DNA from: Aulostomus chinensis
Taxonomy: Eukaryota > Chordata > Actinopteri > Syngnathiformes > Aulostomidae
DNA: 64,000 nucleotides
Direction: 5' to 3'
NCBI GenBank assembly: GCA_037954235.1
Contig: JBBMOA010000001.1
Span: 30,777,574-30,841,573, forward strand
Below the pieces are notes generated by a model. The model was not told the DNA's origin. It made no database searches and saw only the letters and a list, made by a program, of their open reading frames with translations. The first letter of the stretch is position 1. Every line of letters starts with the position of its first letter. Positions 9,926 through 21,600 of the stretch are shown here, piece by piece. A program made the translations under genes and the position numbers.

Positions 9926-10994
9926 TGTCTTCCAGTGAACGTCCAACTATCCTCTGAAATAAGAGATGAATCTTTCCCTGCTGAGACTCCTGATCTCTGA
10001 CTGTCACTAGCATGTGCTAGCAGAATACAGCACTCCTTCTTCATGATCTGTCTTTGTCTCTGACCAGCTCTCCTGCTCTCTTTCCTCCTACCAGTCAAAG
10101 CAGACATCCGCACCTACTGATCTTGGATCTGCTGCCTGTTCCTGCCTGGTAAAAGAAGGAACCAGCACCTGGTTCTCCAGGCTGAATTAACTCCAGGACG
10201 TTGGCCAGCCGTGTCAGTTGAAACCTTATTTGTCCTAATAGAGAAAAAATAAGTCTGATGATGAAAGATGTCATCATGGCTTTGAAACTGTGGTTGGGGA
10301 GCAGCCAACATGAGCACATTCATGGAAGAATAGCAGTAAAAACAGGAAGTGTTAGTTAGCAAGTACTCACCAGTCTGTCACTATCATACTTGATTCTAGT
10401 GGAACAAAATGGCTGCTGCTGACTGTGCTGCCTGGTGGAGGATCACTCTTCACCATCCTCACAGGCCTTGATGGAACCAAAAAGGCCAGTTCCTGGAGAA
10501 GATCTTCTAGGGGTCCAGGTTAAAGCGGTGCCCCAGCTGGCACCAGGCGCTGACCCAGGCCCTGCATGGGAGATACTGTCAGTTCTGTTCTGCCCTGCTC
10601 ACAACCACAGGCTGGTGTTGAGGCCTGCAGCAACCAGGGCCCCAGTCACCAAGAGTATAAAGGCTGGTCATTGTGGCAGTGGGAGGAGTCAAAATGAAGA
10701 CAGACCAATGAGAGCAGGACGTTACTGGAGAAGTCAGAAGAACTTGACCATGTTTCCTACAGTACCCAGGAGGCCTGGTAGTTGTTGAAGGAAGCTCCAA
10801 AAGCAAAGAGCAGACAGCAGGACATCAAAAGAAAAGATCCAGACATAATCCTCCTCTGAGTCCACAGACCTGAGCACCGCTGCTCTGACTACCAGGTTAC
10901 CTCCTGGTTATCAGGGTGAAGTCAATAAAATAATTAATAATAAAAATAAAAGAAATAAATAATACTAAATCAAGGCCAGTTTCATAAATGGTAG
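9926..10994. other. Intergenic DNA, no recognised gene
   Basis: Open frames at 10095-10362 (minus) and 10435-10788 (plus) have no recognisable domain or codon pattern. An A/T-rich stretch (10920-10970) of AATAAA-like repeats precedes the initiator-tRNA relic. Confidence 0.5.
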
Positions 10995-11053
10995 AGCAGA
11001 GGAAGAGAGGTGGGCCCAGAACCCAGAGGTTGATGGATCAAAACCATCCTCAG
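10995..11053 (+). pseudogene. Initiator tRNA-Met pseudogene
   Basis: The segment matches the initiator tRNA-Met from both ends: AGCAGAG acceptor, then anticodon arm TGGGCCCAGAACCCA and T arm GATGGATCAAAACCATC with the initiator-type A-rich loop. About ten bases of the D arm are deleted, the anticodon CAT has become CAG, and the 3' acceptor strand is only partly kept (CCTCAG). It cannot fold as a tRNA. Confidence 0.7.
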
Positions 11054-11176
11054 GTTGACCTTCATGCAGGGTTGGATGACCTTCACCAGTTGGAGCTTCT
11101 CTGTTTGATCAACATGTGGAATCTCTGTCAATACTCCAGTGGTGTTTAAGTGATGACAATATGGGTTAGTGACTGG

Positions 11177-11180
<4 letters not shown>
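11052..11180 (-). repeat. 130-bp module, copy 2 (inverted partner at 6069-6198)
   Basis: Reverse-complement copy of 6069-6198 with about five differences. The iMet relic lies at its left border and a GT microsatellite at its right border, mirroring the CA microsatellite of copy 1. Confidence 0.9.
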
Positions 11181-11211
<31 letters not shown>

Positions 11212-11229
11212 TGTGTGTGTGTGTGAGTG
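11179..11229. repeat. (GT)n microsatellite
   Basis: GT units with two GA interruptions, mirror-image partner of the CA repeat that borders module copy 1. Confidence 0.95.
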
Positions 11230-11932
11230 TTGTGTCAGGATAGCGCTACACTCCCCACCGTGAGGGGCAGTGTGGCAGACGATAGTGAGTGGTCACCTAG
11301 AAGTAGACCTGGTCCGACCCTTCTCCGTCCTTTCCACTTCCTCTCCCTCCTTTACGGAGCCGACAGCCGTGCGTGGTGGCGTCTCGCTGGTCAGCAGATC
11401 GGTTACAAACAAAGGTATGCATGCTTGCTCTGCTCCATTATTCAGTGTCCTGGGCCCCCTGTTTACTCCGGTTTTGCTCCGTCCAGCGGTGTGGTGTTAC
11501 CAGGAGCTGGGCTGTCTCCCTTTGGCCGGTGTGTGAGTGGTGCGCTTTCTGGGGGTAAGACGCGTAGTTGTCTGCCTTTCATATCAAGCTGCCGATGGTC
11601 TGTGGTGTTCTGATTATCCTCTCCCGGCCATCGTTTGTGTAGTCTGGGCTGTGGGCTTCCTCCTCCTGCCTCGTCTGACGCCACGATTCTGCTCTCCGGT
11701 AGGAAATGTTTATTCTTAGCTTTTGTTATTCTGTAATGTCCTTCATCCACATTTTAATTAGGTTCACTTGTTTATTTTGCAGTGTGCAGCCGTCAATTGC
11801 TGCTGTGAGCCTCGCTGCTGTTTTGGTTCTTCTTCTTCTTCTCTTCTCCTCTTCTTCAGTCTGGATTCTTGCTGATTCGGCTCATAACGGCTCTGCTCCC
11901 AGTAACGGCAGTTAAAGCCGTGCACTACGGCC

Positions 11933-11940
11933 TTTATAAG
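11933..11940 (+). promoter_or_regulatory. TATA-like box
   Basis: TTTATAAG in a GC-richer context, 3' of a C/T-rich tract and followed by GAGCCTC. If the surrounding segment is an LTR, this would be its promoter and initiation would fall near 11965. Motif evidence only. Confidence 0.3.
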
Positions 11941-12040
11941 AGCCTCAACGTGGGCCAAGAGAGGGCAGCCCGACCCTCATCGGCGCTGAGCCATCCCCCT
12001 TGGAGCCTGGTTTTAATTAGAGGGGCAGACATTTCCTTAA

Positions 12041-12092
12041 TTTTGATCATTTGGATTTAAAACAGTTTCTGTTGGGGTATTTGCGGTAGTAC

Positions 12093-12136
<44 letters not shown>

Positions 12137-12201
12137 GCCTTTTGCTCCCCATTTTGATCATTTGGATTTAAAACAGTTTCTGTTGGGTTATTTGTGGTAG
12201 T
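12041..12201. repeat. Fifty-bp direct repeat flanking an (ATT)n microsatellite
   Basis: A 50-bp sequence starting TTTTGATCATTTGG occurs at 12041-12090 and again at 12152-12201 with two differences. Between them lie about 14 ATT units (12093-12136) and a short spacer. This looks like a local duplication with microsatellite growth at the junction. Confidence 0.9.
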
Positions 12202-15200
12202 GATATTTAGTTCGTGTGTGAGGGTTGCCTTGATTTCATGTTTTTGATGGTGTTCTTTTCTTTTCTTTGACAGGTGTTGAGGGCCCAGAGCGGCAGCGGT
12301 CCCCCTGGTGGTGGTTCCTTATACATGTTTTTTTGGTTTGCTGTGTCACGGGTGCAGTGTAGTATTCTTTTTTTGGATTCCTCCCCTTTTCGTTACCGCT
12401 GTCGTGGTAAGCCCCAGCCCTGTCCCCTTTTCCTTTCGGTAATTCCTCTTGCACTCCTTATTATATCCATTGGTATTCATTTAGTCTGTTGCTAATTTTA
12501 AACTATTTTTCTCATAAAAGTATTTTTATAATTGGGAATCACTGTACTGTCCTGTTGTGTCTCTCAAACTGTGTGCCTTTGTTCAAATGGAAGCCTGGTC
12601 ATTGTGAAATTTTGTTTATATCCTGGGGTGAAAGCCCCCAGCTGGCGTTGTCGGCAACTGTTCACCACCGCTCGCCTTGCCACACTACGAACCTCAAAAT
12701 AATGATACAGTGATGTAGTAAGAGTTGCTAATAACCTAAAAATAATGCTACAGTGATGTAGTAAGAATTGCTAAAAAAACTCAGTGATGCTTACAATAAT
12801 GTAGTAAGCGCTTCGAACAACCTCAAAGTGATGCTGACAGTCATGTAGTAAGAGTTGCTACTAACCTCAAAATAATGCGACAGTGATGTCGGAAGAATTG
12901 CTAATATACTCAAAATGATGTGACAGTAATGTAGTAAGAATTGCTAATGTACACAAAATGATGCAAACAGTAATGGAGTGAAACTTTCGAATAACCTCAT
13001 AGTGATGCTGACAGTCATGTAGTAAGAGTTGCTAATAACCTCAAAATAATGCTACAATGATGTAGTAAAAATTGCTAATTTCAAAATGATGCGACAGTAA
13101 TGCAGGAAGAATTGTTCATGAATTCAAAAATGATGCTGACAGTGATGTAATAAGAATTGCTAATAATCTCAAAATGATGCTTACAGTAATGTAGTGAAAG
13201 TTTCGAACAACCTCAAAGTGATGCTGACAGTCTTGTACTAAGAGTTGCTATTAACCTCAAAATAATGCGACAGTGATGTCGGTAGAATTGCTAATGATCT
13301 CAAAATGATGCGACAGTGATGTAGTAAGAATTGACAATGAACTCAAAATGATGCTTACAGTAATGTAGTGAAAGTTTCGAACAACCTCAAAGTGATGCTG
13401 ACAGTCATGTGGTTAGAGTTGCGAGTAACCCTAAAATAATGCGACAGTGATGTCGGAAGAATTGCTAATGATCTCAAAATGATGCGACAGTGATGTCGTA
13501 AGAATTGCTAATAAACTAAAAATGATGCTAACAGTAATGTAGTGATAGTTGCTAATAAACTCAAAGTGATGCTGACAGTCATGTAGTAAGAGTTGCTTCG
13601 AACCTAAAAATAATGTGACAGTGATGTTGGAAGAATTGATAATGATCTCAAAATGATGCTAACAGTAATGGATTAAGAATTGCTAATGTACTAAAAAAGA
13701 TGCTAACAGTAATGTAGTAAGTGTTTCGAACAACCTCAAAGTAATGCTGACAAGTCTTGTAGTAAGAGTTGCTACGAACCTCAAAATAATGCGAGAGTAA
13801 TGTAGTAAGAGTTGCTACGAACCTCAAAATATTGCGACAGTGTTGTCGTAAGAATTGCTAATGAACTCAAAATGATGCTAACAGTAATGTTGTGATAGTT
13901 GCTAATAAACTCAGTGATGCTTACAATAATGTAGTAAGAGTTTCGAACAACTTCAAAGTGATGCTGACAGTCATGTAGTAAGAGTTGCTACGAACCTTTA
14001 AATAATGCAACAATAATGTAGTAAGAGTTGCTACGAACCTCAAAATAATGTGACAGTGATGTCAAAAGAATTGCGAATGATCTCAAAATGATGCGACAGT
14101 GATGTAGTAAGAATTGCTAATGAACTCAAAATGATGCTAACAGTAATGGAGTGATAGTTGCTAATCAACTCAGTGATGCTTACAGTAATGAAGTAAGTGT
14201 TTCAAACAACCTCAAAGTGATGCTGACAGTCCTGTAGTAAGAGTTGCTACGAACCTTTCAATAATGCAACAATAATGTAGTAAGAGTTGCAAAGAACCTC
14301 AAAATAATGCGACTGATGTCAGAAGAATTGCTAAAGATCTCAAAATGATGCGAAGTGATTTAGTAAGAATTGCTAATGAACTCAAAATGATGCTAACAGT
14401 AATGGAGTGAACGTTTCGAATAACCTCAAAGTGATGCTGACAGTCATGTACTAAGAGTTGCTACGAACCTCAAAATAATGCCACAGTAATGTAGTAAAAG
14501 TTGCTTAGAACATCAAAATATTGCGAAAGTGATGTCAGAAGAATTGCTAATGAACACAAAATGATGCTAACAGTAATGAAGTGATAGTTGCTAATCAACT
14601 CTGATGCTTACAGTAATGTAGTAAGTGTTTCGAATAACCTCAAAGTGATGCTGAAAGTCATGTAGTAAGAGTTGCTAATGAACTCAATTTAATGCTACAG
14701 TGATGTCATAAGAATTGCAAATAAACTCAAAATGATGCTAACAGTAATGTAGTGATAGTTGCTAATCAACTCAGTGATGCTTACAGTAATGTAGTAAGTG
14801 TTTCGAAAAACCTCAAAGTGATGCTGACAGTCATGTAGTAAGAGTTGCTCCGAACATCAAAATAATGCGACAGTGATGTCAGAAGAATTGCTAAAGATCT
14901 CAAAATGATGCGAAGTGATTTAGTAAGAATTGCTAATGAACTCAAAATGATGCTAACAGTAATGGAGTGAAACTTTCGAATAACCTCAAAGTGGTGCTGA
15001 CAGTCATGTAATAAGAGTTGCTTCGAACCTCAAAATAATGCGACAGTGATGTAGTAAGAATTGCTAATGAACTCAAAATGATGCTAACAGTGATGTAGTG
15101 AAAGTTTCGAATTACCTCAAAGTGATGCTGACAGTCATATGGTAAGAGTTGCGAGTAAATTAAAAATTATGCTGACAGTGATGTCGTAAGAACTGCTATT

Positions 15201-18200
15201 GAACTCAAAACAATGCTAACAGTAACGTAGTGATAGTTGCTAATAAACTCAGTGATGCTTACAGTAATGTAGTAAGAGTTTCGAACAACCTCAAAGTGAT
15301 GCTGACAGTCATGTGGTTTGAGTTGCGAGTAAATAAAAAATGATGCTGACAGTGATGTCGTAAGAATTGCTATTGAACTCAAACGATGCTAAAAGTAATG
15401 TAGTGATAGTTGCTATTCAACTCAGTGATGCTTACAGTAATGCAGTAAGAGTTTCGAACAACCTCAAAGTGATGCTGACAGTCATGTAGTAAGAGTTGCT
15501 ACGAACCTAAAAAATAATGCGACAGTGATGTCAGAAGAATTGCTAATGATCTCAAAATGATGCTACAGTTATTTAGTAAGAATTGCGAATGATCTCAAAA
15601 TGATGCTACAGTGATTTAGTAAGAATTGCTAATGAACTCAAAATGATGCTAAATGTAATGTAGCGATAGTTGCTAAAAAACTCAGTGATGCTTACAATAA
15701 TGTAGTAAGAGTTTCGAAAAACCTCAAAGTGATGCTGACAGTCATGTAGTAAGTGTTTCGAAACACTTCAAAGTGATGCTGACAGATGTAGTAAGAGTTG
15801 CTAATGAACTCAATTTCATGCTACTGTGATGTCGTAAGAATTGCTAATGATCTCAAAATGATGCGACAGTGATGTAGTAAGAATTGCTAATGAACTCAAA
15901 ATGATGCTAACAGTAATGTAGTGAAAGTTGCTAATCAAGTCAGTGATGATTACAGTAATGTAGTAAGTGTTTCGAAAAACCTCAAAGTGATGCTGACAGT
16001 CATGTAGTAAGAGTTGCGACGAACCTCAAAATAATGCGACAGTGATGTCAGAAGAATTGCTAAAGATCTCAAAATGATGCGACAGTGATGTCAGAAGAAT
16101 TGGTCGTGATCTCAAAATGATAGTAACAGTAATGGAGTGAACGTTTCGAATCACCTCAAAGTGATGCTGACAGTCATGTAGTAAGAGTTGCTACGAACCT
16201 CAAAATATTGCGACAGTGTTGTCGTAAGAATTGCTAATGAACTCAAAATAATGCTAACAGTAATGTAGTGATAGTTGCTAATCAACTCAGTGATGCTTAC
16301 AGTAATGTAGTAAGTGTTTCGAATAACCTCAAAGTGATGCTGACAGTCATATAGTAAGAGTTGGTACGAACCTCAAATTAATGCGACAGTAATGTAGTAA
16401 AAGTTGCTACGAACCTCAAAATATTGCGACAGTGATGTCGGAAGAATTGCTCATGAACTTAAAATGATGCGACAGTAATGTAGTGGTAGTTGCTAATCAA
16501 GTCAGTGATGCTTACAGTAATGTAGTAAGTGTTTCGAATAACCTCAAAGTGATGGTGACAGTCATGTAGGAAGAGTTGCTACGAACCTCAAAATAATGCG
16601 ACAGTAATGTAGTAAGAGTTGCTACCAACCTCAAAATAATGCGACAGTGATGTCAGAAGAATTGCTAAAGATCTCAAAATGATGCGACAGTGATGTAGTA
16701 AGAATTGCTAATGAACTCAAAATGATGCTAACAGTAATGGAGTGAAACTTTCGAATAACCTCAAAGTGATGCTGACAGTCATGTAGTAAGTGTTGCTACG
16801 AACCTCAAAATAATGCGACAGTTATGTAGTAAAAGTTGCTACGAACCTCAAAATATTGCGACAGTGATGTCGGAAGAATTGCTAATGAACTCAAAATAAT
16901 GCTAACAGTAATGTAGTGATAGTTGCTAATCAACTCAGTGATGCTTACAGTAATGTAGTAAGTGTTTCGAATAACCTCAAAGTGATGCTGACAGTCATAT
17001 AGTAAGAGTTGCTACGAACCTCAAAATAATGCGACAGTGATGTCGGAAGAATTGCTTAAGATCGCAAAATGATGCGACAGTGATGTCGGCAGAAATGCTA
17101 ATGAACTTAAAATGATGCTAACAGTAATGTAGTGGTAGTTGCTAATCAAGTCAGTGATGCTTACAGTAATGTAGTAAGTGTTTCGAATAACCTCAAAGTG
17201 ATGGTGACAGTCATGTAGGAAGAGTTGCTACGAACCTCAAAATAATGCGACAGTCATGTAGTAACATTTGCTACGAACCTCAAAATAATGCGACAGTGAT
17301 GTCGGAAGAATTGCTCATGATCTCAAAATGATGTGACAGTGATTTAGTAAGAATTGCTAATGACCTCAAAAAGATGCTAACAGTAATGGAGTGAAAGTTT
17401 CGAATAACCTCAAAGTGATGCTGACAGTCATGTAGTAGGTGTTGCTACGAACCTCAAAATAATGCGAAAGTAATGTAGTAAAAGTTGCTACGAACCTCAA
17501 AATATTGCGACAGTGATGTCGGAAGAATTGCTTATGAACTCAAGATGATGCTAACAGTAATGTAGTGGTAGTTGCTAATCAAGTCAGTGATGCTTACAGT
17601 AATGTAGTAAGTGTTTCGAACAACCTCAAAGTGATGCTGACAGTCATGTAGTAAGACTTGCTACGAACCTCAAAATAATGCGACAGTGATGTCGGAAGAA
17701 TTGCTAATAAACCCAAGATGATGCTAACAGTAATGTAGTAAGAGTTTCGAACACCCTCAAAGTGATGCTGACAGTCATTTAGTAAGAGTTGCTAATGAAC
17801 TCAATTCAATGCTACAGTGATGTCGTGAGAATTGCTCATAAACTCAAAATGATGCTAACAGTAATGTAGTGATAGTTGCTAAAAAACTCAAAGTGATGCT
17901 GACAGTAATGTAGTAAGAGTTGCTACGAACCTGCAAATCATGTGACAGTGATGTCAGAAGAATTGCTAATGATCTCAAAATGATGCGACAGTGATTTAGT
18001 AAGAATTGCTAATGAACTCAAAATGATGCTAACAGTAATTGAGTGAACATTTCGAATAACCTCAAAGTGATGTTGACAGTCATGTACTAAGAGTTGCTAC
18101 GAACCTCAAAATAATGCGACAGTAATGTCAGAAGAATTGCTGAATATCTCAAAATGATGCGACAGTGATGTAGTAAGAATTGCTAATGAACTCAAAATGA

Positions 18201-18639
18201 TGCTAACAGTAATGGAGTGAAACTTTCGAATAACCTCAAAGTGATGCTTACAGTCATGTAGTAAGTGTTGCTATGAACCTCAACATAATGCGACAGTAAT
18301 GTAGTAAAAGATGCTACGAACCTCAAAATATTGCGACAGTGATGTCGGAAGAATTGCTCATGAACTTAAAATGATGCGACAGTAATGTAGTGGTAGTTGC
18401 TAATCAAGTCAGTGATGCTTACAGTAATGTAGTAAGTGTTTCGAATAACCTCAAAGTGATGGTGACAGTCATGTAGGAAGAGTTGCTACGAACCTCAAAA
18501 TAATGCGACAGTAATGTAGTAAGAGTTGCTACGAACCTCAAAATAATGCGACAGTGATGTCAGAAGAATTGCTAATGATGTCAAAATGATGCGACAGTGA
18601 TTTAGTAAGAATTGCTAATGAACTCAAAATGATGCTAAC

Positions 18640-21600
18640 AGTAATGGAGTGAACGTTTCAAATAACCTCAAAGTCATGCTGACAGTCATGTACTAAGAGT
18701 TGCTACGAACCTCAAAATAATGCGACAGTAATGTAGTAAAAGTTGCTACGAAACTCAAAATATTGCGACAGTGATGTCTGAAGAATTGCGAATGAACTCA
18801 AGATGATGCTAACAGTAATGGAGTGAAACTTTTGAATAACCTCAAAGTGATGCTGACAGTCATGTAGTAAGAGTTGCTAGGAACCTTAAAATAATGCAAC
18901 AATAATGTAGTAAGAGTTGCTACGAACCTCAAAATAATGTGACAGTGATGTAAGAAGAATTGCTAATGATCTCAAAATGATGCTAACAGTAATGTAGTGA
19001 TAGTTGCTAATAAACTCAGTGATGCTTGCAGTAATGTAGTAAGTGTTTCGAATAACCTAAAAGTGATGCTGACAGTCATGTAGTAACAGTTGCTAAGAAC
19101 CTCAAAATAATGCGACAGTGATGTAGTAAGAATTGCTAATGAAAAAAAAATGATGCTAACAGTAATGGAGTGAAAGTTTCGAATAACCTCAAAGTGATGC
19201 TGACAGTCATTTAGTAAGTGTTGCTCCGAACCTCAAAATAATGCGACAGTGATGTTGGAAGAATTGCTAATGAACTCAAAATGATGCTCACAGTAATGTA
19301 GTGATAGTTTTCTTATTAACTCAGTGATGCTTACAGTAATGTAGTAAATGTTTCGAACAACCTAAAAGTGATGCTGTCAGTCATGTTGTAAAAGTTGCTT
19401 CTAACCTCAAAATGATGCTAACAGTAATGTAGTGATAGTTGCTAATCAACTCAGTGATGCTGACAGTGATGTAGTAAGTGTTTCGTACAACCTCAAAGTG
19501 ATGCTGACAGTCATGTAGTAAGAGTTGCTAATGAACTCAATTCAATGCAACAGTGATGTCGTGAGAATTGCTCATTAACTCAAAATGATGCTAACAGTAA
19601 TGTAGTGATAGTTGCTAATCAACTCAGTGATGCTTACAGTAATGTAGGAAGAGTTTCGAACAACTTCAAAGTGATGCTGACAGTCATGTACTAAGGGTTG
19701 CTACGAACCTCAAAATAATGCGACAGTAATGTAGTAAAAGTTGCTACGAACCTCAAAATATTGCGACAGTGATGTCGGAACAATTGCTAATGAAATAAAA
19801 ATGATGCTAACAGTAATGAAGTGATAGTTGCTAATCAACTCAGTGAGGCTTACAGTAATGTAGTAAGTGTTTTGAATAACCTCAAAGTGATGGTGACAGT
19901 CATGTCGTAAGAGTTGCTACGAACCTCAAAATAATGCGACAGTGATGTCAGAAGAATTGCTAAAGATCTCAAAATGATGCGACAGTGATGTAGTAAGAAT
20001 TGCTAATGAACTCAAAATGATGCTGGGAGTAATGGAGTGAAACTTTCAGAATAACCTCAAAGTGATGCTGACAGTCATGTCGTAAGTGTTGCTATGAACC
20101 TCAAAATATTGCGACAGTGATGTCGGAAAAATTGCTAATGAACTCAAGATGATGCTAACAGTAATGTAGTGATAGTTGCTAAGAAACTCAGTGATGCTTA
20201 CAGTAATGTAGTAAGAGTTTCGAACAACCTCAAAGTGATGCTGACAGTCATTTAGTAAGAGTTGCTAATGAACTCAATTTATTGCTGCAGTGATGTCGTG
20301 AGAATTGCTCAACAACGCAAAATGATGCTAACAGTAATGTAGTGATAGTTGCTAATAAACTCAAAGTGATGCTGACAGTAATGTAGTAAGAGTTGCTACG
20401 AACCTTAAAATATTGCGACAGTGATGTCGGAAGAATTGCTAATGATCTCAAACTGATGCGACAGTAATGTAGTAAGAATTGCTAATGAACTCAAAATGAT
20501 GCTAACAGTAATGGAGTGAAACTTTGAATAACCTCAAAGTGATGCTGACAGTCATGTTCTAAGAGTTGCTACGAACCTCAAAATAATGCGACAGTAATGT
20601 ATTAAAAGTTGCTACGAACCTCAAAATATTGCGACAGTGATGTCGGAAGAATTGCTAATGAACTCAAAGTGATGCTAACAGTAATGTAGTGATAGTTGCT
20701 AATTAACTCCGTGATGCTTACAGTAATGTAGGAAGTGTTTCAAACAACCTCAAAGTGATGCTGACAGTCATGTAGTAAGAGTTGCTACTAACCTCAATTT
20801 AATGCTACAGTGATGTCGATGAATTGCTAATAAACTCAAAATGACGCTAACAGTAATGTAGTGATAGTTGCTAATAAACTCAAAATGATGCTAAAAGTAA
20901 TGTAGTGATAGTTGCTAATCAACTCAGTGATGCTTACAGTAATCTAGTAAGTGTTTCGAACAACCTCAAAGTGACGCTGAAAGTCATGTAGTATGAGTTG
21001 CTTCTAATCTCAAAATGATGCTAAAAGTAATGTAGTGATAGTTGCTAATGAACTCAAAGTGATGCTGACAGTCATGTAGTAAGTGTTGCTACGAACCTCA
21101 ATATAATGCGACAGTAATGTAGTAAATGTTGCTACGAACCTCAAAATATTGCGACTGTGATGTCGGAAGAATTGCTAATGAACTCAAGATGATGCTAACA
21201 CTAATGGAGTGATAGTTGCTAAGAAACTCAGTGATGCTTACAGTAATATAGTAAGAGTTTCGAACAACCTCAAAGTGATGCTGACAGTCATTTAGTAAGA
21301 GTTGCTAATGAACTCCATTTAATGCTACAGTGATGTCGTGAGAATTGCTCATAAACTCAAAATGATGCTAACAGTAATGTAGTGATAGTTGCTAATAAAC
21401 TCAAAGTGATGCTGACAGTAATGCAGTAAGAGTTGCTACGAACCTCAAAATAATGCGACAGTGATGTTGGAAGAACTGCTAATGAACTCAAAATGATGCT
21501 CACAGTAATGGAGTGAACGTTTCAAATAACCTCAAAGTCATGCTGGCAGTCATGTACTAAGAGTTGCTACGAACCTTAAAATAATGCGACAGTAATGTAG

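Larger units (their letters stand above)
11231..12683. mobile_element. LTR-like segment abutting the satellite (possible solo LTR)
   Basis: The segment starts TGTGTCAGGA and ends CTTGCCACA, so it has the TGT...ACA form of an LTR, and its right end is exactly the first base before satellite monomers. Near the left end an imperfect inverted repeat (ACACTCCCC at 11248 with GGGGCAGTGT at 11264) could form a hairpin. A TATA-like box lies at 11933. Several good splice motifs occur (donor CCGGTAGGAA near 11698, acceptor TTTATTTTGCAG near 11782, acceptor CTTTGACAG near 12273), consistent with a long untranslated leader. No gag or pol sequence is present and no target-site duplication could be found. 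An unrelated spliced non-coding gene is an alternative. Confidence 0.35.

Noticed and set aside
10435..10788. A 117-codon plus-strand frame
   Set aside because: No domain, no codon or splice context, and similar-sized frames occur on the opposite strand.
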